A DNA stretch of 64,000 nt from DAOQAU01 sp964640325 (lineage in GTDB: Bacteria > Cyanobacteriota > Vampirovibrionia > Gastranaerophilales > Gastranaerophilaceae): NCBI GenBank assembly GCA_964640325.1, contig CAZXID010000001.1, positions 92,603 through 156,602 of the forward strand, in the 5' to 3' direction. Of the stretch, positions 34,952 through 43,789 are shown one piece after another; positions within the stretch are counted from its first letter, which is position 1, and every line of letters starts with the position of its first letter. The notes under the pieces were generated by a model. The model made no database searches, was not told the origin of the DNA, and was given only the letters and a program-made list of their open reading frames with translations. A program made the translations under genes and the position numbers.

Positions 34952-35035
34952 TTTCTTTTTCTCGATTGCAGAAAAATTGCTTACATTTATATTATTCCAC
35001 TTTGCCTTTAAGTTATAACCTCTTTGCGAAGGACA

Positions 35036-35073
35036 AAGGGCGAAATGTTAAGCTTTCTTAACATTTCGCCCTT
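35036..35073. terminator. Strong hairpin after rpsA
   Basis: A perfect 16-bp stem (AAGGGCGAAATGTTAA and its complement) with a 6-base loop sits 20 bases beyond the rpsA stop. The trailing T run is short on the minus strand (3 T), so it may act as an mRNA-stabilising 3' end as much as a terminator. Confidence 0.75.
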
Positions 35074-35092
35074 ATAATATTCATTAAATTAT

Positions 35093-36160
35093 TTATTCTT
35101 GAATATCTTTTATGCTCAGGGCAATTCTGTGTTCTTGAGGAGTGAATTTTTTGATTAGAACTTTCACTTCATCGCCGATTTTGAACATGTTAAAAGGATT
35201 AACATTTTCATTGCTCATTTCGGCAACAGGAAGAAGTGCTTCTACTCCAGGGAAAATGTTTATAAATGCGCCGAAACTTGTAATTTTATTTACTGTCCCG
35301 TTTATTACCTGTCCTTCTTTAAATTCGCCTTCTATTTGTTGCCAAGGGTTTTCGCCCATTCTTTTCAGGCTTAAGCTGATACGTTTAAGTTCAGTATCGA
35401 TTTTAATGATTTTGACTTCGATTTTTTCTCCCAAAGAAATAATATCTGAGGGGTGTTTAATTCTTTGCCAAGAAATTTCTGAAATAGGAAGAAGTCCGTC
35501 AATTCCGTTGATGTCAACGAACGCTCCGAAATCTGCTATTCTTACAACTTCACCTTTTACAACCATATCTTCGCTCAGGGAGGCAAGAACATTATCAACC
35601 ACTTGATCTCTTTGGTCGGCTACCGCTTGTCTTTGAGAAAGAATCAATTTGTTTTTCTTAGGATCGGCCTCAAGAACTTTAACTTCAATTTTTTGGTCGA
35701 TAAGTCCGTCAAAAGGCGTTCCCGTTCTAAGCTGGCTTGATGGAATGAATCCTTTGAGGTCTGCAACATCAACTAAAACCCCGCCTTTTACAAGTGAAAT
35801 AACTTTTGCAAGAATCGTGTCGCCTGAAATTTTAGCATCGTTAAGCTGCATCCAAGCTTGTGCGCAAGCAATTCTTTTTAAAGATAAGAGCATAGGCTCG
35901 TCATCATTTTCTTCTCTTAAAACATAAAATTCTTTGGTGTCGCCCATTTCTAAAGTTGCACTTTCTTCTCCTGCCGAAGAAAGCTCGCGGTTTGGCAAAA
36001 TTGCTTCTGTTTTAGCACCTTTGATGCTTACAAGATAGCCGTCTTGTTCTTTTGTAATTACTGTTCCTTCAACAATATCAGCTACGTTGTAGCTTTGTGA
36101 AAAGGATTCTTCCAGCAACTTTTCAAATTCGTCCATTTTTGTTTTTTCAATTGTTTTCAT
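35093..36160 (-). CDS. rpsA: Ribosomal protein S1
   Basis: The 355-residue protein has four S1 repeats. The first is GTVITKEQDGYLVSIKGAK; the second is KVISLVKGGVLVDVADLKGF; the third is GEVVRIADFGAFVDINGIDG; the last is NGTVNKITSFGAFINIFPGV, with the canonical HPSDIISLGEKIEVKIIKID in between. Four repeats instead of six is usual outside Proteobacteria. S1 helps mRNA bind the 30S subunit, and is important for leaderless or weak-SD messages. Its start lies 14 bases inside ispH, so the two genes are co-translated. Confidence 0.93.
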   Translation of the reverse strand: MKTIEKTKMDEFEKLLEESFSQSYNVADIVEGTVITKEQDGYLVSIKGAKTEAILPNRELSSAGEESATLEMGDTKEFYVLREENDDEPMLLSLKRIACAQAWMQLNDAKISGDTILAKVISLVKGGVLVDVADLKGFIPSSQLRTGTPFDGLIDQKIEVKVLEADPKKNKLILSQRQAVADQRDQVVDNVLASLSEDMVVKGEVVRIADFGAFVDINGIDGLLPISEISWQRIKHPSDIISLGEKIEVKIIKIDTELKRISLSLKRMGENPWQQIEGEFKEGQVINGTVNKITSFGAFINIFPGVEALLPVAEMSNENVNPFNMFKIGDEVKVLIKKFTPQEHRIALSIKDIQE

Positions 36161-37028
36161 TTTGTTCTCCTTTTAATTTATCTATAACATTATTAATAAT
36201 TTTTTCAGGGGTTGATGCTCCCGCGGTGATTGAAATATTTTTTGCTTCTTTTATGACATTTTTATAGTTATCAAGTTCTTTGTCATCCTCAATGTGAATA
36301 GTTTTTGAAATGTCTTTAAGGATTTCTGCAAGGTGAGTTGTATTTGCACTTTTTCTAGAACCTACAACAATCATAAGGTCTGATTCTTCGGCAAGATTTT
36401 CTGCTTCATTTTGTCTTAAGGTCGTGCTGTTGCAAATTGTGTTTGCGATAGAAAGCTCTTGTGAAATTGAAGTCAAATATTCAACAATAGGGTTAAGTGT
36501 CGTTACTCTTTGTGTTGTTTGAACAACAACTCCGACTTTTTTGTGTTCTTTAATCCTGTTTTCAATATCTTTGAGTTGATTAACATCACTTGCAACGAAA
36601 ATATCAGAACCGAATCTTTGGGCATTTGCTTTGATTGCAACAACCTCAGGGTGTTCTGCTTTGCCTACTATTATTAAAAAGTATCCTTCTTTTACAAGTT
36701 CAATGGCTTTTTTCTGAACTTTTTTTACGTCGGGACAGGTTAAATCTACTACTTCAAATCCTGCTTTGGTTATCTGTTCAAAGATTTCAGGCGAGGCACC
36801 GTGGCTTCTTATAACACAAATTCCGCTTCCTTTTTTCGGAAGTTCGTTTATGGTTTCTATCCCCAAATCTTCAAGTTCTTGAATAACCTGAGAGTTGTGG
36901 ATTAATTCGCCCAGTATAAAAATGTTTTTGTCCGGATTTTCAGTCTTTAATTTTTTAACAGTTTCAACGGCTCTTTTTACCCCATAACAAAAGCCGGAAT
37001 GTTTTGCTAATTTTATATTTTTCGACAA
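36147..37028 (-). CDS. ispH: 4-hydroxy-3-methylbut-2-enyl diphosphate reductase
   Basis: The 293-residue protein has all iron-sulfur cysteines and substrate motifs of IspH/LytB: KLAKHSGFCYGVKRAVETV, FILGELIHNSQVIQ, VIRSHGASPEIFEQI, VVDLTCPDVKKVQKKAIEL, QTTQRVTTLNPIVEYL, NTICNSTTLRQNEA and a C-terminal ITAGASTPEKIINNVIDKL. It makes IPP and DMAPP in the last step of the MEP pathway. It overlaps rpsA by 14 bases; the same gene pair is fused in many clostridia. Confidence 0.95.
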   Translation of the reverse strand: MSKNIKLAKHSGFCYGVKRAVETVKKLKTENPDKNIFILGELIHNSQVIQELEDLGIETINELPKKGSGICVIRSHGASPEIFEQITKAGFEVVDLTCPDVKKVQKKAIELVKEGYFLIIVGKAEHPEVVAIKANAQRFGSDIFVASDVNQLKDIENRIKEHKKVGVVVQTTQRVTTLNPIVEYLTSISQELSIANTICNSTTLRQNEAENLAEESDLMIVVGSRKSANTTHLAEILKDISKTIHIEDDKELDNYKNVIKEAKNISITAGASTPEKIINNVIDKLKGEQNENN

Positions 37029-37280
37029 TTTAAATTTTTCTTCTTTCGATTGAACTAGCGGTTTCCCGCAGTAATAGTATTAGAGCACGAACATAATTAT
37101 AATTCAAGGGGGATGAAGATAGTAAATGGTGAATAGAAGTGAATAAGAGGGCAGGATGCAAAGACACAAAGAGGCAAAGAGAAGATGTAAAGTATTAAAA
37201 ACGATGCATCCATGCATCCAAGCATCTTTGCATCTAATAAAACTTTTAAGCCATTCACCCATTCAGCCCTTCAGCCAAAC
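37029..37280. repeat. Intergenic gap with short tandem repeats
   Basis: The 252 bases between ispH and yidD hold TAAATGGTGAATAGAAGTGAATAAG near 37120 and a run of GCATCC-type units (GATGCATCCATGCATCCAAG). No gene is seen. The first belongs to the GTGAATA/TTTACTA family found in many gaps of this window. Confidence 0.5.
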
Positions 37281-37493
37281 TTATTCCAGCGGGTCGTATC
37301 CGCCTTGGTGAAACGGATGACACTTGCAAACCCTTTTTGTGCCAAGCCAAAGCCCTTTAAAAACTCCGTATTTTTGAATTGCTTCTTTTGTGTATTGAGA
37401 GCAGGTTGGGCTAAACCTGCACACGGGCGGCGTCAGACTCGATATTTTTTGATAAATTTCTATTAATTTTATTAAAATCTTTTTAAGCATCAT
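37281..37493 (-). CDS. yidD: Membrane protein insertion efficiency factor YidD
   Basis: The 70-residue protein has a short hydrophobic/amphipathic start (KKILIKLIEIYQKISSLTPP) and the full YidD signature: CRFSPTCSQYTKEAIQKYG, FKGLWLGTKRVCKCHPFHQG and a C-terminal GYDPLE. It helps YidC insert inner-membrane proteins. Its ATG lies 4 bases inside flhA, suggesting co-translation; here it trails the flagellar operon rather than the usual rpmH-rnpA group. Confidence 0.9.
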   Translation of the reverse strand: MMLKKILIKLIEIYQKISSLTPPVCRFSPTCSQYTKEAIQKYGVFKGLWLGTKRVCKCHPFHQGGYDPLE

Positions 37494-39595
37494 TCAATAG
37501 CATATTGATTCGAGTAATTTTCTCCTATAGTCCCGATTGCCTCAACCTTGATATCTGTTATCAATTCAGAGTAAGAAATCACTACAATAGTCGGAATGTG
37601 TCTTTCAAGAAGCTGATATAAAGGAAGCCTTACCCTTGGCGAGCAAAGTATTACAGGCTGTTTGCCGACGCTTTGATGTGAATGCATAAGAGTAGTTGCT
37701 GTGGTTTCAATCAACTCTTGCACCTGCATAGGGTTTAGCAAAAACATTGTCCCTAGTTCTGTTCTCTGGCAGCACTCATCAAGAGTTTTTTCCCACTCGG
37801 GAGAAAGCGTAAGTGCATATAAAACTTTGTCATCTTGGACATTTGAAAGACAAATTTGTCTGCCAAGAGCTGCTCTTAGTCTTTCTGATAAAATATCGGG
37901 CTCTTTTGAAAATCTTGCATAATCACAAAGTCTTTCAAAAATAAACATTATATCTTTTATGGAAACTTTTTCTCTTATGAGATTAACAAATATTTTTCTC
38001 AGATCGCTTGTAGAAATTATGGCAGGAACAAGGTCGTTTACCAGTGTGGGATCTTGTGAGCGCACCAGTTCCATTAATTTTAATACATCCGTTTTTGTCA
38101 TTACATCATCAACATGTCTTCTGACACTTTCTTGAAGGTGGGTTACTATAACATCTGTTGCATCAACAGCCGTAACGGCGCCTCTTACCTGTTTTGCTTC
38201 TTCTTCGCTTATCCAGTAGGCTTGTGTTTGATAAGTCGGGTCAACTCCTACAATAGCATCTTTTGGTGGATTTTTTCTTATGGTTTCCCACTGGTCGGCA
38301 ATTACCATATATCTTTTGGGGTATACAAAGCCTGTTGCAACTGTATTGCCGCGAATTGCTATTAAGTATTCTTCTGGTTCAAGTGCAGAGGAATCCATAA
38401 TCCTTATATTCGGTAAAATATAGCCTAACTCGTCTGTTATGCGTTGTCTGAGGGCAGCAATTTTTGCCAGAAGCTGACCTTCCTGATCAGGATCGGCGAT
38501 AGCCAAAAGGCCCGAGCCTACCTGCAGGCTTAAAACATCAACTCCAAGTCTTTCATACATTCTGTTGGGGTTGACCAAATCTTGCATGTTTTGTCTGACA
38601 TTTTCTAATTGTCCCAGTTGTGATTGCACATCAGCATTTATAAGGACAGAAACTCCGGCAATTCCTATTACAATAGTAAAAAATAAGAACGGCCCCCACG
38701 GCAGACCTGTTATAGGGCTTGTAATTGCGATAAAGAATAGAAACAATCCCGAGAAAAATAAACTGTAGGGCTTGCTCATAATCTGTTCTGTTAAATCAGA
38801 ACCTAGAGAAGAGCTTGCAGATGAGGCTCTTGTCATGATAATACCTGCTGCTATTGCCATTAAAAGCGAGGGTACTTGTGAAGCAAGGCCGTCACCTATT
38901 GTTAATATGGTGTATTTTTGTACCGCATCTGCAAGAGGCATTCCGTTCATTAGAGTACCTATGCACAAACCGCCGATTATGTTTATTACAACAATTATAA
39001 TCCCCGCAATAGTGTCTCCCTTTACAAATTTCATGGCACCATCCATTGAGCCGAAAAGATTTGATTCTCTTTGTAGATCCTCTCTTTTCTTAACAGCTTC
39101 TTCGGGGGATATTAAACCTGCGTTAAAATCAGCGTCAATAGTCATTTGTTTGCCGGGCATGGCATCTAGGGCAAATCTTGCGGCGACTTCAGCAATACGT
39201 TCTGCACCTTTTGTAATTACCAAAAATTGGACAACGGTTATGATTAAGAAGATTACGCCACCTACAATCATGTTTCCGCCGGTTACAAAGTGTCCGAATG
39301 CCGAAATAACTTCACCCGCATCACCTTTTGCAAGAATTAATCTTGTTGATGCTATACCTAAAACCAGTCGGAACATTGTGCCGATTAGGATTATTGATGG
39401 AAAAGAAGCCAGCTCTAAAGGCTTTTGAACATAAAGAGAAATCATCAAAAGAACTATTCCTAAAGTTAAATTTAAGCTTATTGAAAAATTTATTACACCT
39501 GTGGGCATTTCAATAAGCAAAATAAGTATCAGCATTAATACAAATACTGCTAATAATATTTCACTTATAGGATTTCCTGTTCCCTGATTTGCCAT
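37490..39595 (-). CDS. flhA: Flagellar/type III export gate protein FlhA
   Basis: The 701-residue protein has eight N-terminal membrane segments (residues 15-330) and a cytoplasmic domain. The FHIPEP signature reads RFALDAMPGKQMTIDADFNAGLI, as in flagellar FlhA; other landmarks are RLVLGIASTRLILAKGDAGEVI and GDGLASQVPSLLMAIAAGI. The C-terminal RQICL/ILCSPRVRLPLYQLLERH part completes the family plan. It forms the nonameric export gate that passes substrates through the basal body. It begins with a TAATG overlap with fliH. Confidence 0.93.
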   Translation of the reverse strand: MANQGTGNPISEILLAVFVLMLILILLIEMPTGVINFSISLNLTLGIVLLMISLYVQKPLELASFPSIILIGTMFRLVLGIASTRLILAKGDAGEVISAFGHFVTGGNMIVGGVIFLIITVVQFLVITKGAERIAEVAARFALDAMPGKQMTIDADFNAGLISPEEAVKKREDLQRESNLFGSMDGAMKFVKGDTIAGIIIVVINIIGGLCIGTLMNGMPLADAVQKYTILTIGDGLASQVPSLLMAIAAGIIMTRASSASSSLGSDLTEQIMSKPYSLFFSGLFLFFIAITSPITGLPWGPFLFFTIVIGIAGVSVLINADVQSQLGQLENVRQNMQDLVNPNRMYERLGVDVLSLQVGSGLLAIADPDQEGQLLAKIAALRQRITDELGYILPNIRIMDSSALEPEEYLIAIRGNTVATGFVYPKRYMVIADQWETIRKNPPKDAIVGVDPTYQTQAYWISEEEAKQVRGAVTAVDATDVIVTHLQESVRRHVDDVMTKTDVLKLMELVRSQDPTLVNDLVPAIISTSDLRKIFVNLIREKVSIKDIMFIFERLCDYARFSKEPDILSERLRAALGRQICLSNVQDDKVLYALTLSPEWEKTLDECCQRTELGTMFLLNPMQVQELIETTATTLMHSHQSVGKQPVILCSPRVRLPLYQLLERHIPTIVVISYSELITDIKVEAIGTIGENYSNQYAIE

Positions 39596-40290
39596 TATAC
39601 TCCCTTAAACGCTTCTTTTATTATTTCTAACTGGGTGTCAATTGTTGCATCAACAACTCCGTTATTTGTGTAAATTATGCAGTCGCCCATTTCTGTTTCT
39701 TCAGCTGCGCTCACGTTGACTTTTGCTTCAAGACCGGTTTTTTCAACTAATTTTGCAATATTTTCTTTCACAAATGCAACTTCTGCAGGATTTACTTTGA
39801 TTGTAACTCTGCTTTCGTCTTTGGATATTGTCTTTAATATGTCTAAGACAGTATCTAAAAGAATTTGAGGGTCTTGTTCTACTTCTTTTTTAATTATTTT
39901 TCTTGCTATATCAACACTTATTTCCAAAATATCCGGTGCAATATATTCAAAAACTTCTTGTTTAGCCTTCATAAATTCGTCAAGGGAAATTCTTAATTTT
40001 TCGATATCACTTTGCGCCTTTTCAAGCCCAACTCTGTAGCCTTCCTGAAAGGCGGTTTCTTTTATTGTTCCTGCTTCTTCTTGTGCTCTTGATACAAGGC
40101 TTCTGTCGTCAATTCTTCGGTAACCTCTTCTTCTGTCCCCTCTTCTTCTTTCTTGACGTTGAGAAAAATCTATATTGTCTAAATCAAATAAATCAACTTT
40201 TTCTTCAAAAACTTCAGCAGAAACTTTGCCTCCCTTTGATTTGGCAGGTGCGTAATTTTGATTATCAGATTTATTTTTCTTTATAATCAT
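39595..40290 (-). CDS. fliH: Flagellar assembly protein FliH
   Basis: The 231-residue protein has a basic, charged N terminus (RQERRRGDRRRGYRRIDDRS), a coiled-coil with small-residue repeats (EGYRVGLEKAQSDIEKLRIS), and the FliH C-terminal domain (DILEISVDIARKIIKKEVEQ, then VTIKVNPAEVAFVKENIAKL). FliH holds the ATPase FliI at the export gate; no fliI gene is in this window. It overlaps the FliG-like gene by 4 bases and flhA by 1 base. Confidence 0.82.
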   Translation of the reverse strand: MIIKKNKSDNQNYAPAKSKGGKVSAEVFEEKVDLFDLDNIDFSQRQERRRGDRRRGYRRIDDRSLVSRAQEEAGTIKETAFQEGYRVGLEKAQSDIEKLRISLDEFMKAKQEVFEYIAPDILEISVDIARKIIKKEVEQDPQILLDTVLDILKTISKDESRVTIKVNPAEVAFVKENIAKLVEKTGLEAKVNVSAAEETEMGDCIIYTNNGVVDATIDTQLEIIKEAFKGV

Positions 40291-41231
40291 TTATTTTCCT
40301 CGATATAATCGGAAATAACGCTGACTACTCTGCCCGGGATTTCCAAAAATCCGCCCTCAAGTGCGGTTTTTACCAGATATTTTACTTTGGGTCGTTCTCT
40401 TCTCAATAATGTTTCGGTCCTGATTTTGTCCTTTGCTATAATAACATTTCTCAAACGATTTAGAATTTTGTCAGAATTAATGCTTTTGGGTTCAGGAAGT
40501 ACTGTTTTAATTTCTTCAAAGCATTTTGCGGCTATTTGTTTATCAATTTTATCTTCTAAATCAGGCATTTCCATATACTGCATTATAGCTTTTGCGTCTT
40601 CAGGAGAAAATTTATTTAATATTTTTAGGGCTTTTCCTTGTGAAATTTGTCTTAAAACAACGGCAACAGAGGCAAGTTTTAAAATTTTATAGTCGGGATT
40701 TTGACCGGAAGCTTGTGGATTTGCTGCCTCATCCTGTATTTTTGCCATCATTTCATCTATATTTGAAATGGAAGAAGCTTTATTTAAAAGTTCGTCATCT
40801 ATTATGTTATTTTGTTTGAGTTCATTTAGAGATTCAACATAAGATTTTTTAACCTGTTCTTCGACCAGTTGTAAAACTTGTTCTTGAGGGAGCCCTTTTT
40901 GAATAGATTGTTTGGCAACTTCAAAAATAGTAAAGGCGATTTTTTGCATTATGGCATCCCATTGGTCAGGCGGAATTTGAGATTTTATAACATCAACCGA
41001 TTTATGAAATGACCATTCTGCAATCAATTGTGTAACAAGCATTGCCTGATCGGCATTGAATTTAAGGTCTGCATCTTTGGATAGGGCCTCACCGGCAAGC
41101 AGTGAAAAATTCATTACGGTATTTGCAACATAGTTTTTTTGGTCTTCACTAAAATCTGCAGGCAAAAGTTCGCCTACTTGAGAGGCAAGCACTTGTGAAA
41201 AATTTTGGTAATCAAATCCTTCTATCGCCAT
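40287..41231 (-). CDS. Divergent FliG-like flagellar protein
   Basis: The 314-residue protein sits where fliG normally is, between fliF and fliH. A segment at residues about 185-255 resembles the FliG N-terminal domain (KLASVAVVLRQISQGKALKI, LNKFSPEDAKAIMQYMEMPD). The EHPQ motif of the middle domain and the torque-helix C-terminal domain are not recognisable. The first 180 residues are helical and of unknown fold. It may connect FliF to a simplified machine with no motor interface; this is inference. Confidence 0.5.
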   Translation of the reverse strand: MAIEGFDYQNFSQVLASQVGELLPADFSEDQKNYVANTVMNFSLLAGEALSKDADLKFNADQAMLVTQLIAEWSFHKSVDVIKSQIPPDQWDAIMQKIAFTIFEVAKQSIQKGLPQEQVLQLVEEQVKKSYVESLNELKQNNIIDDELLNKASSISNIDEMMAKIQDEAANPQASGQNPDYKILKLASVAVVLRQISQGKALKILNKFSPEDAKAIMQYMEMPDLEDKIDKQIAAKCFEEIKTVLPEPKSINSDKILNRLRNVIIAKDKIRTETLLRRERPKVKYLVKTALEGGFLEIPGRVVSVISDYIEENK

Positions 41232-41299
41232 AATATTTTTATTTTAACCTTCCCCTTTTTAAACCTCTATTTACCATTTACAGTTTATTATTTACGCCC

Positions 41300-42937
41300 T
41301 TAAGCCTTTTCAATCCAGCTTTTTATTTTTTCCCCTGCTTCTTCGTCATCAAGACTTTCAAGTTCGCTTCTCAAATCAGCTATAGAATTGTCAAAGTCAT
41401 GATTAGACGGTACAGTCATTTCTCTTCTTTGTTGTTCGATTAATCCCTGTGCCATCTGTGATTGTTTTTCAATTAACTCTGCGGCTTTAAGATTAACATC
41501 TCTGAGTTGTTTATCCTGTTGTTGGTATTTTTCTCTTAAAGTTTCCAATTCTTCTTTTTGTTTTGCCTGTTCTTTTTTAACTTTGCCGGAGATGTGTTTT
41601 AATCCGCCAACTAATCCTACCGCAATAAATGCAATTGCAAGCCACCAAGGATTCCCTGTTTCATTAGGTTTTGGCAAGTTTACGGGTTTATCTGTCGCAA
41701 GATAAGGTTCTATTGAATCTGCAAAGGCTATTGTTACATCTTCTGCTTTAACTTTCGGACTTGCCGCACTTGCTATAAGTTCTTTAAGTTCTTCAAGCGT
41801 GGTTTCTGGCGGCAGTGAATTTTTTTCCAGAGTAATCGCAATCGAAATATCTTCAACTATTCCGGGTTTTATATATTCACTGACTTGAGTTTTAGAAACG
41901 CCGTATTGAGTTTCTTTGGCAACTCTTGAATAGCTTCTGTTTTGAGATGAATCCGTACTTCCTGAGGGCAGTCCGTTTGGAAGATAAATACTTACCGCGT
42001 TTGTGCCTTTGCTCATATCTTGAGATCTGTCGCCAAGTCCTTCTGAAAAAGTTTGCTCAGACATTGCTGTTTTGCTTTCGGGATCGTATAATATGCTTGT
42101 TTTTTCAAGAGGATTTTGTCTTAATGAAGTGCTTACTGTGGCAACGTAATTTCCTTTTCCTATAAGTCTGTCAAGCTGTACAGAGACTTTTTGCTGCATG
42201 TATTTATCATTTTCTTCGACTTTTTCAAGCATTTCATCATCGGCGTCCATAATGCTGTTGTAGACATTTCCGTTTGTATCGGTAATTGAAATATTTTCTG
42301 CAATTAATCCCGTAACGCTTCCTAAAAGCAGGTTGGTAATGGCTTTAATTTTAAGCGGATCAAGCTTATCTCCGCTCGGGATTGTTACCTGAACAGTAGC
42401 TGTTATAGGCTTTTGCAGGGATGTAAACATTGACTGCTCCGGAATTGAGATAAATACAGAAGCATTTTCAATAGGAGGAATTTTTCTTATAAGTCTTGCA
42501 AGTTCACCGTTAATAGCTCTTGCAAGTCTTATTCTTTTATCCTCTTTGGTAGATGTAAAATCCCCTTTGTCAAAGATTTCCAGTCCGACATTTTGATCCA
42601 TAAGTCCGCTTTTGACTATTGCCAAAAGCGCTCTGTCGCGTTGAGTTTGGGTATAACTTTTCAAATAAATTGTTGATTTTGTACCGTCAATACGCCTATC
42701 GGCGTTGATTCCTTCTCTTGCAAGAAGCGCTTGAATTTCTATGGCTTTGCCCAGATTGTCTGTTGTAAGAAGATCCAGAGGTTCTTTGATAATCTTTTCG
42801 TTTTCGGTAGTTTTTCCCGAGGGGGCTTTTGTTGAGGATATAACACCCATTGTTATACTAAAGGCAAGCACAACAACGACTGCGGCAATTATGCCGTAGA
42901 GTAAAGGTTTATTTTCTAAAAGTTTTTGGAAGTCCAT
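41300..42937 (-). CDS. fliF: Flagellar M-ring protein FliF
   Basis: The 545-residue protein starts with a membrane segment (GIIAAVVVVLAFSITMGVIS), has the YscJ/FliF ring-building motif domain (KAIEIQALLAREGINADRRI then LARAINGELARLIRKIPPIE with NASVFISIPEQSMF), a second ring domain with QVSEYIKPGIVEDISIAITL, a C-terminal membrane segment (WWLAIAFIAVGLVGGLKH), and a FliG-binding-type tail ending EEAGEKIKSWIEKA. Length matches the family. It forms the membrane base of the flagellar rotor. Confidence 0.9.
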   Translation of the reverse strand: MDFQKLLENKPLLYGIIAAVVVVLAFSITMGVISSTKAPSGKTTENEKIIKEPLDLLTTDNLGKAIEIQALLAREGINADRRIDGTKSTIYLKSYTQTQRDRALLAIVKSGLMDQNVGLEIFDKGDFTSTKEDKRIRLARAINGELARLIRKIPPIENASVFISIPEQSMFTSLQKPITATVQVTIPSGDKLDPLKIKAITNLLLGSVTGLIAENISITDTNGNVYNSIMDADDEMLEKVEENDKYMQQKVSVQLDRLIGKGNYVATVSTSLRQNPLEKTSILYDPESKTAMSEQTFSEGLGDRSQDMSKGTNAVSIYLPNGLPSGSTDSSQNRSYSRVAKETQYGVSKTQVSEYIKPGIVEDISIAITLEKNSLPPETTLEELKELIASAASPKVKAEDVTIAFADSIEPYLATDKPVNLPKPNETGNPWWLAIAFIAVGLVGGLKHISGKVKKEQAKQKEELETLREKYQQQDKQLRDVNLKAAELIEKQSQMAQGLIEQQRREMTVPSNHDFDNSIADLRSELESLDDEEAGEKIKSWIEKA

Positions 42938-43003
42938 TTTTTAATTTAATCCCCCGCAGTATTATACTATTTTTTTTGGGTTTATGCCTATATGTTAATA
43001 AGT

Positions 43004-43354
43004 TTACACCTGAATTTGCATAATTTTGTCATACGCTTGGATGACTTTTGTCGTAATTTGTGTCGCAACGTTAACGCTTAACTCGGCTTTGGCCATTGCG
43101 GTCATTACATCGTGTATGTCAACATCGCCGTTTCCGGTCATCGCGTCCTTAAGAAGTTGGTCAGGAGCATTAATGTCTTTGTTGAGATTATCCACAAGCC
43201 CCGACATTACACCTTTAAAGCTTTTAATTTCGCCCGGCGCGCTCAGTTCATCAAGCCTTGCCGAAGGCATTGATTGAAGCCCCATATCTAATCTTGAATT
43301 TTGTATTCTTCCCGCTAAATCTATCTTTGGATAAAAGCTTGACATAATTTTCAC
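43004..43354 (-). CDS. fliE: Flagellar hook-basal body protein FliE
   Basis: The 116-residue protein has the FliE pattern: SFKGVMSGLVDNLNKDINAP, then DQLLKDAMTGNGDVDIHDVM and a C-terminal AMAKAELSVNVATQITTKVI with QAYDKIMQIQV. FliE joins the MS-ring to the rod. The first 35 residues are not conserved. It is the first gene of the minus-strand flagellar operon visible here. Confidence 0.88.
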   Translation of the reverse strand: MKIMSSFYPKIDLAGRIQNSRLDMGLQSMPSARLDELSAPGEIKSFKGVMSGLVDNLNKDINAPDQLLKDAMTGNGDVDIHDVMTAMAKAELSVNVATQITTKVIQAYDKIMQIQV

Positions 43355-43554
43355 CGTCCTTTTCTTTGTTGTTTTTATTTCGGTTTTCTAAGACTAAAGT
43401 TTATGGATTTGGGATGAAAATCATCTGTTTGGTGTAGCCTGAAATTTGAAAATCATACATATGAATTAGTCTTTAATTTTTTTTAATGTTTTTTTGTTAA
43501 AAATCATATTTTATTAAGTTATATTAATATTTTAAACAAAAGCGCAATCTCAAT

Positions 43555-43582
43555 TTGAAAAAATACTTTTTATAATTATAAA
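43555..43582 (+). promoter_or_regulatory. Putative promoter before the small ORF at 43610
   Basis: TTGAAA (43555-43560) and TATAAA (43577-43582) are 16 bases apart. They lie 28 bases upstream of a small ORF with an AAGGA ribosome-binding site. Confidence 0.45.
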
Positions 43583-43609
43583 CACGATTAACAAGTTATT
43601 AAGGATATT

Positions 43610-43789
43610 ATGGACAGAAGTTTTAGCGAAAAAGAACTTTCATATTCTTATTTGAGAGACAATTCAAGTCTTTATGCTTTTTTGGCAACGAATTATGACA
43701 TAAGCGATCTTGCCGGAAAAATTTATGCTTCTAATTATAGTAAATTAAACATTTTGAGCCTTAAAAAATCAGGAAGCTTAGCCGTTTAG
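43610..43789 (+). CDS. Small hypothetical protein, 59 aa
   Basis: This short frame begins MDRSFSEKELSYSYLRDNSS with AAGGA 6 bases upstream and a plausible promoter. Its middle reads YAFLATNYDISDLAGKIYAS; it ends KKSGSLAV. No family was recognised. It runs opposite to hisH and overlaps its last 12 bases. Codon use is like the neighbours, which mildly supports it, but with only 59 codons it could be chance. Confidence 0.4.
   Translation: MDRSFSEKELSYSYLRDNSSLYAFLATNYDISDLAGKIYASNYSKLNILSLKKSGSLAV

Noticed and set aside
38772..39428. Long open frame (218 codons) on the plus strand opposite flhA
   Set aside because: It is the antisense shadow of the well-supported flhA gene; it has no conserved motif and no ribosome-binding site.
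37490..39595. FlhA gene as an injectisome (SctV) component
   Set aside because: The FHIPEP signature is of the flagellar form and FliE, FliF and FliH lie in the same operon; no injectisome genes are present.
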